Positions 17,436-24,476 of a stretch of 64,000 bases of DNA are shown here, in pieces; within the stretch, counting starts at the first letter, position 1; each line of letters opens with the position of its first letter. The notes beneath the pieces are model-generated. The model had not been told where the DNA came from. It did no database searches and saw only the letters and a program-made list of their open reading frames with translations. The stretch lies in assembly GCF_036010325.1 (NCBI RefSeq), contig NZ_CP108549.1:4278001-4342000 (forward strand). The letters are read 5' to 3'. A program made the translations under genes and the position numbers. This DNA comes from Streptomyces sp. NBC_01210 (GTDB lineage: Bacteria > Actinomycetota > Actinomycetes > Streptomycetales > Streptomycetaceae).

Positions 17436-17574
17436 TCAGATGACGAAAGGTTGCGCGGCCGAGTGGGAGCGCTCCATTGCTTTCTTGAACGCAAATCCGG
17501 TGCTTGGGTCCTAGGACTCGACTGGTCCCAAGGCCCGATGCGGGCGACGGACGGCCGAGACTAGCGTTCCTCGT

Positions 17575-18129
17575 GTGTTGCAGACGACCCCCACTCCCGC
17601 CGCTGTTGCCATCCCCCATGCTGAGGGGGTGAGCAACGAGGAGTTCCGCGCAGCCATGTCCCGGCTGGCCGCGGGTGTGGTGCTGGTGACCGCGAACGAC
17701 GCCGACTACGGACCGCACGGAGAGGACGTCGGCATGACCGCGACGGCGTTCATGTCGGTGTCGCTGGACCCGCCCCTGGTACTGGTGAGTCTGCGCAATG
17801 GCTCACGCATGGACGACCTGCTGGCGGAACAGCCGCTGTGGGGCGTATCGGTGCTCTCGGAGAGCCAGCGGCACATCGCCGGGCGCTTCGCGATGAAGGG
17901 GCGGGTCAGCGACCGGCTGCTGTTCGAGGACATCCCGTACACGAGGGGCGAGGTGTGCGGGTCGCTGCTGGTGCGGGGCGCGCTCGCGACGCTGGAGTGC
18001 CGTACCGAGCAGCGGATCGAGGCGGGCGACCACACGCTGGTGATCGGCCGGGTGCTGAAGGCCGGCCTGGAGAGCCCGGACGGCGGTCCACTGACGTACT
18101 TCAAGGGCCGCTACCACCAGCTTGGTTGA
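17575..18129 (+). CDS. Flavin reductase-like (FMN-binding split-barrel) protein
   Basis: 184 residues of the flavin reductase domain family, which reduces FMN or FAD with NAD(P)H, usually to feed a monooxygenase. Landmarks: FRAAMSRLAAGVVLVTAND, GMTATAFMSVSLDPPLVLVSLRNGSRM (flavin-binding strand-turn), WGVSVLSESQRHIAGRFA and a C-terminal GDHTLVIGRVL. The GTG at 17575 has TAGCGT (17562-17567) exactly 7 nt upstream and no ribosome site, so it is read as leaderless. No partner oxygenase is adjacent. A 49-bp repeat array follows the stop. Confidence 0.85.
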   Translation: MLQTTPTPAAVAIPHAEGVSNEEFRAAMSRLAAGVVLVTANDADYGPHGEDVGMTATAFMSVSLDPPLVLVSLRNGSRMDDLLAEQPLWGVSVLSESQRHIAGRFAMKGRVSDRLLFEDIPYTRGEVCGSLLVRGALATLECRTEQRIEAGDHTLVIGRVLKAGLESPDGGPLTYFKGRYHQLG

Positions 18130-18165
18130 GCAACGCTGAGCCCCGCCGACGATTGAGTCGAACCC

Positions 18166-18361
18166 AAGCCCCGCCGGCGATTGGTGCGCCGGGTCCGGGG
18201 CGGAGCCCAACAACAAGCCCCGCCGGCGATTGGTGCGCCGGGTCCGGGGCGGAGCCCAACAACAAGCCCCGCCGGCGATTGAGGCGCGGGGTCCGGGGCG
18301 GAGCCCAACAACAAGCCCCGCCGGCGATTGAGGCGCGGGGTCCGGGGCGGAGCCCCAGCGA
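18166..18361. repeat. 49-bp tandem repeat array, four units
   Basis: Period of 49 bp between successive AAGCCCCGCCGGCGATT starts at 18166, 18215, 18264 and 18313. Units end in GGGTCCGGGGCGGAGCCC, itself a hairpin-forming sequence. Units 1-2 carry GGTGCGCC where units 3-4 carry GAGGCGCG, so duplication occurred in two steps. A fifth degenerate unit starts near 18138. It separates two convergent genes. Confidence 0.95.
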
Positions 18362-18372
18362 GAGGCCGCGCG

Positions 18373-18837
18373 CTACCAGTCCCGGCCCGTGCGCCCGCGC
18401 TTCGTCTCCGCCCGCTGCTTCTTCTCCCGCAGCCGCCGCTCGTTGATACCGCGCGGAATCTTTGTCGCGCGACGCGGCCGCGGCGGAGGCGCAGTCGCCT
18501 CCGCGAGCAGCGAGGCGAGCCGGACCGCGGCCGTCTCACGGTTGCGCCACTGCGAGCGGTGCTCCGACGCGCGTACGGCAATCACCCCGCCGACCAGCCG
18601 CCCCGCGAGCCGCTCCAGCGCGCGCTCCTTCCACACCGGCGGCAGCGCCTCGGTCTTGGCGAGGTCGAAACGGAGCTCCACCTGCGAGTCGCTGGTGTTG
18701 ACGTGCTGCCCACCGGGCCCCGACGACCTCGAGAAACGCCACATGAGCTCGGCCTCCGGCAGGAAGACCGAACCGCGGATGCTGTGTTTACCCGGGGGAC
18801 GCCCCCCGGACCCCCGATGGGGCTGGGTCCCGGACAT
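18373..18837 (-). CDS. ArfB/YaeJ-like peptidyl-tRNA hydrolase (GGQ release factor)
   Basis: A class-I release-factor-like protein lacking codon-recognition domains, expected to rescue stalled ribosomes by hydrolysing peptidyl-tRNA. The catalytic GGQ is in RSSGPGGQHVNTSDSQVEL and the basic tail (RRLREKKQRAETKRGRTGRDW) should enter the mRNA channel, as in ArfB. From ATG 18837 the product is 154 residues. Residues 4-19 (TQPHRGSGGRPPGKHS) are encoded by GC hairpin-like DNA related to the adjacent intergenic repeats and sit between MSG and IRGSVFLPE, where I would expect only a few residues. This suggests an in-frame repeat insertion near the start. Confidence 0.85.
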   Translation of the reverse strand: MSGTQPHRGSGGRPPGKHSIRGSVFLPEAELMWRFSRSSGPGGQHVNTSDSQVELRFDLAKTEALPPVWKERALERLAGRLVGGVIAVRASEHRSQWRNRETAAVRLASLLAEATAPPPRPRRATKIPRGINERRLREKKQRAETKRGRTGRDW

Positions 18838-19031
18838 ATGTCCATGGTCGCCTGCGGCGCCGTCCACGTCACCCGCTTTTCCACCGGACAGCGCGGGCAG
18901 CCGCAGGCAGGCGCAGGCAAAAAGAACAAAGGCGGGTGGAACCTGGCAGTCCCCTGCCTGCGTTATGAGGTGTGACGGTAACTTCGGGAGGGCTCGAAGC
19001 CCGCACAGTCGATCACGAAGGGGACTTCCCA

Positions 19032-19607
19032 ATGGCAGTAAGCCTGTCCAAGGGCGGCAACGTCTCGCTCACCAAGGAGGCACCGGGCCTGACCGCCGTC
19101 ACGGTCGGCCTCGGCTGGGACGTCCGCACCACCACCGGCACCGACTTCGACCTCGACGCCTCCGCGATCGGTGTGAACCCCGGCGGCAAGGTGGCCTCCG
19201 ACGCCCACTTCGTCTTCTTCAACAACAAGGCCACGCCGGACCAGACCATCGTCCACACCGGTGACAACCGCACCGGCGAGGGCGGCGGCGACGACGAGCA
19301 GATCAACGTCAACCTGGCGGGTCTGCCCGCCGACGTCGACAAGATCGTCTTCCCGGTCTCGATCTACGACGCCGTCACCCGCAGCCAGAACTTCGGCCAG
19401 GTGCGCAACGCCTACATCCGTATCGTCAACCAGGCCGGCGGCGCCGAGCTCGCCCGCTACGACCTGAGCGAGGACGCCGCCACCGAGACCGCGATGGTCT
19501 TCGGCGAGCTGTACCGCAACGGCGCGGAGTGGAAGTTCCGCGCCGTCGGCCAGGGTTACGCCTCGGGCCTCGAGGGCATCGCCCGCGACTTCGGCGTCAA
19601 CCTCTGA
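19032..19607 (+). CDS. TerD-family tellurium-resistance/stress protein
   Basis: 191-residue TerD domain protein. It has the Ca-binding motif family features [21 protein letters not shown] and [19 protein letters not shown], whose Asp-rich loops chelate calcium, plus the conserved end [23 protein letters not shown]. TerD proteins belong to tellurite, phage and colicin tolerance systems and act in Ca2+ homeostasis or signalling. The ATG at 19032 follows AAGGGGAC. It stands alone, with no terB/C/Z genes nearby, and is followed by a good terminator. Confidence 0.93.
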   Translation: MAVSLSKGGNVSLTKEAPGLTAVTVGLGWDVRTTTGTDFDLDASAIGVNPGGKVASDAHFVFFNNKATPDQTIVHTGDNRTGEGGGDDEQINVNLAGLPADVDKIVFPVSIYDAVTRSQNFGQVRNAYIRIVNQAGGAELARYDLSEDAATETAMVFGELYRNGAEWKFRAVGQGYASGLEGIARDFGVNL

Positions 19608-19622
19608 CGTACGCGCTGCACA

Positions 19623-19655
19623 CAGGAGCCCCTGGCCGTCGGCCCGGGGCTCCTG
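19623..19655. terminator. Hairpin terminator between terD and the M1 peptidase
   Basis: CAGGAGCCCC ... GGGGCTCCTG, 10-bp perfect stem, 15 bp after the terD stop and just beyond the stop of the convergent peptidase gene. It can serve both strands. Confidence 0.82.
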
Positions 19656-19661
19656 CCGTTG

Positions 19662-21086
19662 TCACGGCGTCGCCGGCTTGTCCTCCCCGTACAGCCAGGT
19701 GTCCCAGAGCTCGGTCAGATCCTTGCCGGACTTCTTCTCGACGTACTCGGTGAAGTCGGCGGTGGAGGCGTTGGAGTGGCGGTGCGCCGCCGCCCAGCCC
19801 TTCACGATGTCGAAGAAGACTTCTTCGCCGACCGCCTGACGGATCTTGTGCAGGACCATCGCGCCGCGGTGGTACACCGGGGCGTCCGAAATCTCCGCCC
19901 CGGAGGGCGGAACGGCAGGCGGGAAGGCCCAGTTGGCCTCCTCGGCGAAGGCCTCGTCAAAGCTCTTCCGGGCCGGGGTGTCGTGGTAATCCTCGAGCCA
20001 GATCCACTCCGCGTACTGGGCGAAGCCTTCGTTGAGCCACATGTCCTTCCAGGACTTGGGCGACACAGAATCGCCGAACCACTGGTGCGCCACCTCATGG
20101 ACGAGGAGCGTCTCGACATCGAGCTCGTTCTCGCCCGGGTCCAGGGGGAGGACCGGCCTGGTCTGCGTCTCCAGGGCGTAGTCGGCAGCGGCCCCCGGCA
20201 CGACGATCGCACCGGTGGAGGAGAAGGGATACGGGCCGAAGTTCTCCTCCCCCCACTCCGTCATCTCGGGGATCCGGGCGAGGACCTTGGTGCTTTCGTC
20301 CGGCACGGCCTGGTTGACAGCGGTGAGTACGGGGAGACCGGACGGCGTACGCGACTTCGTCAGCCGGTAGTCGCCGACGGCGAGCGTGACGAGATAGCTC
20401 GCCATGGGCTGCTTCGACGTCCAGCGGAAGGTGGAACGCCCGTCGGTGGTGCTCGGGGTCGCCTTCAACTCGCCGTTGGAGATGGCCTGCAGCTTCTCGG
20501 GAACGGTGACGGTGATGTCGTACGTCGCCTTGTCGCTCGGGTGGTTGTTACTGGGGAACCAGGCCATCGACCCGATGGGCTGGCCCAGCGCGAGCGCGCC
20601 GTCAGCGGTCTTCAGCCAGCCCTCCCGTGGCTTCTCGGTGTCCTTGTCGGCGTCTCTGTCGACGATCGTCTTCGGGACGCCGGAGTAACGGACGACGGCG
20701 CGGAAGGCCTTGCCCTTGTCGAGATCGCGGTGCGGCCGCAACGTCAGCTCGTCGCCCGCCCGGTTGGCGGCGGCCGCCTTGCCGTCGACGGTGGCGCCGG
20801 TGACCGTCATACCGTGGAAGTCGAGGTTGAAGGCGCTCAGATCCTGAGTGGCGCGGGCGGTGATCTCGGCGGTGCCGTCGAGGCGGCCCGTCTTCGGGTC
20901 GTAGCCCAGCGTCAGGGCGTAGTGCTGGACGTCATAACCGCCGTTGCCGAGCTTGGGGAAGAGCGGATCACCCGTGCCCGCGGCGCCCGGCTTTCCGCGC
21001 ACGCCCGCCTCGGCGTCGGTGCAGCCCGCGAGGAGAAGCAGGGCGACGACGGGCGTCAGGGTGCGTACGAGAGTTCGCAGGTCCAC
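19662..21086 (-). CDS. M1-family zinc metallopeptidase lipoprotein
   Basis: A secreted aminopeptidase. From GTG 21086 it begins MDLRTLVRTLTPVVALLLLAGC: a short signal ending in the lipobox LLAGC, so it is anchored outside the membrane. The catalytic zinc motif is HEVAHQWFGD with the downstream ligand Glu in NEGFAQYAEWI. The N-terminal beta domain begins YDVQHYALTLGYDP. At 474 residues it lacks the large C-terminal domain of classic PepN and belongs to the short bacterial M1 group. The start is supported by TAGGAT (21094-21099) exactly 7 nt upstream, implying a leaderless mRNA. The frame is open to 21167 but has no better start. Confidence 0.92.
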   Translation of the reverse strand: MDLRTLVRTLTPVVALLLLAGCTDAEAGVRGKPGAAGTGDPLFPKLGNGGYDVQHYALTLGYDPKTGRLDGTAEITARATQDLSAFNLDFHGMTVTGATVDGKAAAANRAGDELTLRPHRDLDKGKAFRAVVRYSGVPKTIVDRDADKDTEKPREGWLKTADGALALGQPIGSMAWFPSNNHPSDKATYDITVTVPEKLQAISNGELKATPSTTDGRSTFRWTSKQPMASYLVTLAVGDYRLTKSRTPSGLPVLTAVNQAVPDESTKVLARIPEMTEWGEENFGPYPFSSTGAIVVPGAAADYALETQTRPVLPLDPGENELDVETLLVHEVAHQWFGDSVSPKSWKDMWLNEGFAQYAEWIWLEDYHDTPARKSFDEAFAEEANWAFPPAVPPSGAEISDAPVYHRGAMVLHKIRQAVGEEVFFDIVKGWAAAHRHSNASTADFTEYVEKKSGKDLTELWDTWLYGEDKPATP

Positions 21087-21352
21087 CTTTTTGATCCTAT
21101 CCGGGGCGGATTTCAGCCGCTTGTGCACAGGAGGGCCGCCCGGTCCTCGTCGCCGAGCCCCGGCCACCGGCCGCTCCTGGACCGTTTACGGGCACGGGCC
21201 GACCGCCCCCGTCGACACGAGGGAAGGCGCGGTGGCGGTGGCGAAGGAGCGGCGGCTCCTCCCCCTCGCCCGTCCGCCTCCCCCGTGCGGCGGAGGCGGT
21301 CCGCCCCGAACGCCGACGCGGCTTCGCCGTGTCCACGGCCAGTCTCTTCCCC

Positions 21353-21853
21353 ATGACGACAGCGAACGTGACCTCGGCGACCGTGACCACACACACCGCC
21401 CCTGCGCCCCGCTGGGCCCGCCGGACCGCACATGCCATCGCGCTCTGCGCCGTCCCCTCCGGACTGTGGCGACTCGCGATGGCCTCCGGCATCTACGTGG
21501 GCTACAGCGACGAGATCCTGCACGACAAGTTCGGCATCCCCGGCTGGGGCATCGCGTACGTCATCGGCCTGGCCGTCCTCCAGGAGTGCGCCGCCCTGCT
21601 CCCCCTCCTGCTCGTCACCGACCGGTGGCGGCTCCCCCGCCCGAAGACCGTCGCCATCACGGCCGCCGCCGCCTCGGCCTTCGCGACGCTGCTGGCCCTG
21701 AGCCAGGTGGTGGTCTACTTCACCGTCGAGAGCCAGACCTACATGTCCGGCACGGCGAACACCGTGACGGGTTTCTGCTACGCCCCGCTCTTTGTCATCG
21801 GCCCGCTGCTCGCTGCCGTGACCTGGTCGTACTGGAAGCGGCACCGGGCATGA
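21353..21853 (+). CDS. Multi-pass membrane protein of unknown function
   Basis: 166 residues with about four hydrophobic segments: TAHAIALCAVPSGLWRLAMASGI, GIAYVIGLAVLQECAALLPLLLV, TVAITAAAASAFATLLALSQVVVYF and GFCYAPLFVIGPLLAAVTWSYW. The WARRTAHAIALCAVPSGLWRLAM opening recurs in streptomycete membrane proteins I have seen but carries no known activity. The start ATG 21353 has CAGTCT 7 nt upstream, a weaker version of the leaderless pattern; an in-frame GTG is at 21329. The next gene starts 13 bp after its stop, suggesting co-transcription. Confidence 0.7.
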   Translation: MTTANVTSATVTTHTAPAPRWARRTAHAIALCAVPSGLWRLAMASGIYVGYSDEILHDKFGIPGWGIAYVIGLAVLQECAALLPLLLVTDRWRLPRPKTVAITAAAASAFATLLALSQVVVYFTVESQTYMSGTANTVTGFCYAPLFVIGPLLAAVTWSYWKRHRA

Positions 21854-21866
21854 CACCATCGAGCAC

Positions 21867-22364
21867 GTGCTCGACATCGGCTACTCCCTCTCCCGCCGTT
21901 TCCCCGACCCCCCGCAGACCGACTACCGGCGCGCGGACGTTCAGGCGCTGCGCCACGACCTCTTCTGCGGCGACGTCTACCTCGCGGACACCAAGGAGGA
22001 CCGCGAGGTGTCCACAGCCTGGGGATGGGTCCCGGTGCTGGACTTCGCCTGGGCGCTGTGCGACATCGTCGAGCAGCTCGACCGCGACCCGCTCGGCAGC
22101 CGCGCCGCGAAGCCCCAGTACGCCGAGCTGGACTTCACCGAATCGGCCGACCGGATGCTCTTCGAGCGGCGCTTCGGCTGGGTGGACGTGGAGGCCGACT
22201 GGATGCCCGGCGACGAACCGCCGCTCACTTTCAACCACACCGAGCTGCGCCGCGAGGCCCGCGACTTCCTGCACGACCTGATCGCGGACCTCGCCGACAT
22301 GCACGAGGGTCTCGACGACAACCCGGTGGTCTGGGACCTCCAGGCACGCTTCCCCCGCCTCTAG
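21867..22364 (+). CDS. Conserved acidic cytosolic protein, function unknown
   Basis: 165 residues, strongly acidic and rich in Trp and Phe (STAWGWVPVLDFAWALCDIVEQLD), no signal or membrane segment. Codon use is typical of the genome. It begins at a GTG 13 bp after the membrane-protein gene and may be co-expressed with it. I do not recognise a catalytic motif. An immunity-like or DUF domain is possible, but nothing next to it looks like a toxin. Confidence 0.65.
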   Translation: MLDIGYSLSRRFPDPPQTDYRRADVQALRHDLFCGDVYLADTKEDREVSTAWGWVPVLDFAWALCDIVEQLDRDPLGSRAAKPQYAELDFTESADRMLFERRFGWVDVEADWMPGDEPPLTFNHTELRREARDFLHDLIADLADMHEGLDDNPVVWDLQARFPRL

Positions 22365-22399
22365 CACTCCAACTGTGCTGAGGTAACGGGGCTGCAGTA

Positions 22400-23068
22400 C
22401 TAACTCTCCACCCGCACTCCGATCTGCGCCGCGAACGCCGGTGCCAGATCCAGCAGTTGGGCCGGGCTGATCACCGCACCCGCCAACCGGTCCACGCCCC
22501 GCGCGATGTCCAGCTCGGCGACCGTCCGCAGATCGACGTCCTTCAGCTGCGCCGCGCTGAAGTCCGCCCGCCGCAGCACACAGTCCCGGAACTCCACCCG
22601 TTCCAGCTGCGCACCCCCGAAGTCCGGCTCCGACAGCACACATCCCTCGAAGACGACGTCCTTGAGCCTGCCCTTCCGCAGATTCAGGTAGTCGATCTTC
22701 CCGCCGCGGATCAGCACCCGCTCCAGTACGGCTCCGTGCAGCTGCACCCCGCCCAGCCGCGCGTCCGTCACCTCCACATCGCGCAGCGAAGCGCCCGCCA
22801 GGTCAGTGCCCACGCCTCGTATACCACTGAGCACGGAGTCGACGAAGCGGGCGTTCAGCAGCTCCGCCTCGTCCAGGCCGCACCCGCGCAGCGCACAGTC
22901 GATGAAGCGCGCGCCACGCCCCGACTGCCCCGCGAGGTCCACATCCTGGAACTCCAGGCCGTCGTAGTCGCCGTCCGGCTCCAGCCCCCTGCCGTCGTAC
23001 GGAACGAGCGGCGGCAGCCGCACCTCCGGCCGCTGCGCTGCCCGCGATCTCTCCGGTTTCCGTGCCAT
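22400..23068 (-). CDS. Pentapeptide-repeat protein
   Basis: 222 residues with a run of A(D/N)LXX-type pentapeptides from about residue 40 to 190: LEFQDVDLAG, ARFIDCALRG, ADFSAAQLKD, VEFRDCVLRR. These coil into a right-handed quadrilateral beta-helix. Some family members mimic DNA and protect gyrase; most have no known role. The C-terminal AVISPAQLLDLAPAFAAQIGV is a helical cap. It starts at ATG 23068 after GGGAGGGGG. It stands alone. Confidence 0.85.
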   Translation of the reverse strand: MARKPERSRAAQRPEVRLPPLVPYDGRGLEPDGDYDGLEFQDVDLAGQSGRGARFIDCALRGCGLDEAELLNARFVDSVLSGIRGVGTDLAGASLRDVEVTDARLGGVQLHGAVLERVLIRGGKIDYLNLRKGRLKDVVFEGCVLSEPDFGGAQLERVEFRDCVLRRADFSAAQLKDVDLRTVAELDIARGVDRLAGAVISPAQLLDLAPAFAAQIGVRVES

Positions 23069-23118
23069 GGCCCCATGGTGCCCCCTCCCACTGACAACGC
23101 CCGGATGAGCCGCCTTGA

Positions 23119-23136
23119 CCTCAAGCGCGCTTGAGG
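23119..23136. promoter_or_regulatory. SoxR box
   Basis: CCTCAAGCGCGCTTGAGG is a perfect 18-bp palindrome with the CCTCAAG/CTTGAGG halves of the SoxR operator. A TTGACC overlaps its left edge (23115-23120), as the -35 does in MerR-family promoters. No TANNNT -10 is visible at the expected spacing. Confidence 0.82.
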
Positions 23137-23143
23137 TTGGAGG

Positions 23144-23520
23144 GTGTTGCCCCTAGCCGGCTCGGTCGGCGGCCACACCGCGCTCGCCGCCGTCGGCCTT
23201 CTCGGCAAAGGCGGCAAGCACATCGTCTTCGGCTGTCCGGCGAAGGCCGCCACGATGGCGCCCCGCTCACCTTCACCGACGAGGAACTGGCCGAGCGCGG
23301 CATCACCTCCGAAGGCATACTCGGCCCGGTGATGCTCCAGAAGGCGGGCGGCAACGTACGCGCCCTGGAAGAAGGCTCCCTCGCCGAGGCCGCATCCGGC
23401 CGCCCCCGCCCCGCGCACAGCGCTTCCCGCTCGCCGACGCCGCGGCCGCCCACCGCGCTCCGGAAACCCGCGACACGGTCGGCAAGGTCGTGCTCATCCC
23501 CCGGACGGCATCCAGCTGGA
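23144..23520 (+). pseudogene. Remnant of a SoxR-controlled NADPH:quinone/zinc-type oxidoreductase
   Basis: Fragments of a medium-chain dehydrogenase appear in order but in different frames: GSVGGHTALAAVGLLGKGGKHIVFGCPAKAA (start of the cofactor-domain end), DGAPLTFTDEELAERGITSEGILGP then VMLQKAGGNVRALEEGSLAEAASG, and finally RFPLADAAAAHRAPETRDTVGKVVLIP, the typical C-terminus of these enzymes. The first ~150 residues and the catalytic core are missing. It sits directly behind an intact SoxR box. From memory, an oxidoreductase of this sort (SCO4266) is a SoxR target in S. coelicolor near this locus, so this looks like its decayed counterpart. Gene identity is inferred. Confidence 0.7.
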
Positions 23521-23531
23521 CGGCTGGACGG

Positions 23532-24029
23532 TCAGACGGCTGCACGGTCGGACGGCCGGCCGGCCCCCAGCGACGCCAGCGCTCCGTCGGTCAGCCGGTA
23601 CACCGTCCACTCGTCCTGCGGCCTCGCCCCCAGCGACCGGTAGAAGTTGATCGACGGGGTGTTCCAGTTCAAAACGGACCATTCAAGGCGCTCATAGCCG
23701 CGCTCCACACAGATCCGCGCCAGCTCCGTCAGCAGCGCCTTGCCGTGACCGCCGCCTCGCAGCCCAGGACGTACATACAGATCCTCCAGATAGATGCCGT
23801 GCACCCCGCGCCATGTCGAAAAGTTCAGGAACCACAGCGCGAAGCCCGCCACCTCTCCGTCCGCAGTCTCCGCGATATGCGCGAAGGCGGCGGGCCGCTC
23901 GCCGAACAGCGCCTCGTGCAGCTGCTCCTCGCTCGCCCTGGCCTCGTCCAAGGCCTTCTCGTACTCGGCGAGTTCACGGACCATACGGTGGATCTCAGGG
24001 ACATCATCAGGCGTGGCGATACGAATCAT
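23532..24029 (-). CDS. GNAT-family N-acetyltransferase
   Basis: A 165-residue acetyl-CoA-dependent acetyltransferase. It begins MIRIATPDDVPEIHRMVRELAEYEK; the acetyl-CoA pyrophosphate-binding loop is VRPGLRGGGHGKALLTELARI, and ERLEWSVLNWNTPSINFYRSLGA gives the conserved end of the fold. The pattern LEDLYVRP...R-G-x-G-x-A with NFYRSLGA resembles diamine acetyltransferases (SSAT-like), so a polyamine or amino acid may be the substrate; this is inferred. It lies between two pseudogene remnants and is itself intact. Confidence 0.88.
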   Translation of the reverse strand: MIRIATPDDVPEIHRMVRELAEYEKALDEARASEEQLHEALFGERPAAFAHIAETADGEVAGFALWFLNFSTWRGVHGIYLEDLYVRPGLRGGGHGKALLTELARICVERGYERLEWSVLNWNTPSINFYRSLGARPQDEWTVYRLTDGALASLGAGRPSDRAAV

Positions 24030-24044
24030 GAGGTCAGAGTGCCC

Positions 24045-24360
24045 GCCGACCCGGCTGCCGTGCCAACAGATTCCGACCGATGGACACCTGCTCCGCCTGA
24101 AGCCGCGTCTCCCCGTCCTGCACATGCCACAGGCTGTTCTGCAGCACGCGCCCCCACGCTCTCCTCGTCGACAGCCTGAAGCTTGAGCGCCGCGGGCGTA
24201 CCGTCCACGCGCACCACCGGGAGAACAAGCGCGCACCAGCCGTGCATGGACGGGCCTGCCTGCCGCAGCCCCCACCGCTCGAGAAAGTCCGCGGCCGGCT
24301 GCGGCAGCACGGCAATGAAGTCGCGGCCCGGATCCTACGACTGTGGCGAAGACCACCGCG
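24045..24360 (-). pseudogene. 5'-fragment of an aminoglycoside/hydroxyurea kinase-like gene
   Basis: Minus-strand reading gives MLPQPAADFLERWGLRQAGPSM HGWCALVLPVVRVDGTPAALKLQAVDEES. This is the recognisable N-terminal domain (nucleotide-binding lysine in ALKLQ) of streptomycete APH(6)/Hur-type antibiotic kinases. After about 60 residues it loses similarity and the remaining two thirds, including the catalytic HxDxxxxN loop, are absent. No clean start is left. I read it as a relic of an antibiotic-modifying kinase. Confidence 0.58.
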
Positions 24361-24476
24361 GGCGAGGACCACCGCCGCGTACGACCATGGAGGCCACAGG
24401 GTAGGCGCCCGATCAGCCACCCGGTCCTGCGAGTACCCTCCCGCCACACGCACTCGAGCTGAGCAGCAGGGGCATC

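Noticed and set aside
17400..17440. BldD box upstream of cdgB
   Set aside because: The best alignment to the BldD consensus has several mismatches; the same bases are explained better by the Crp palindrome.
23457..24179. 229-codon plus-strand frame around 23.5-24.2 kb
   Set aside because: It is antisense to the GNAT acetyltransferase, and its first part is the C-terminus of the decayed oxidoreductase read in frame, not a separate gene.
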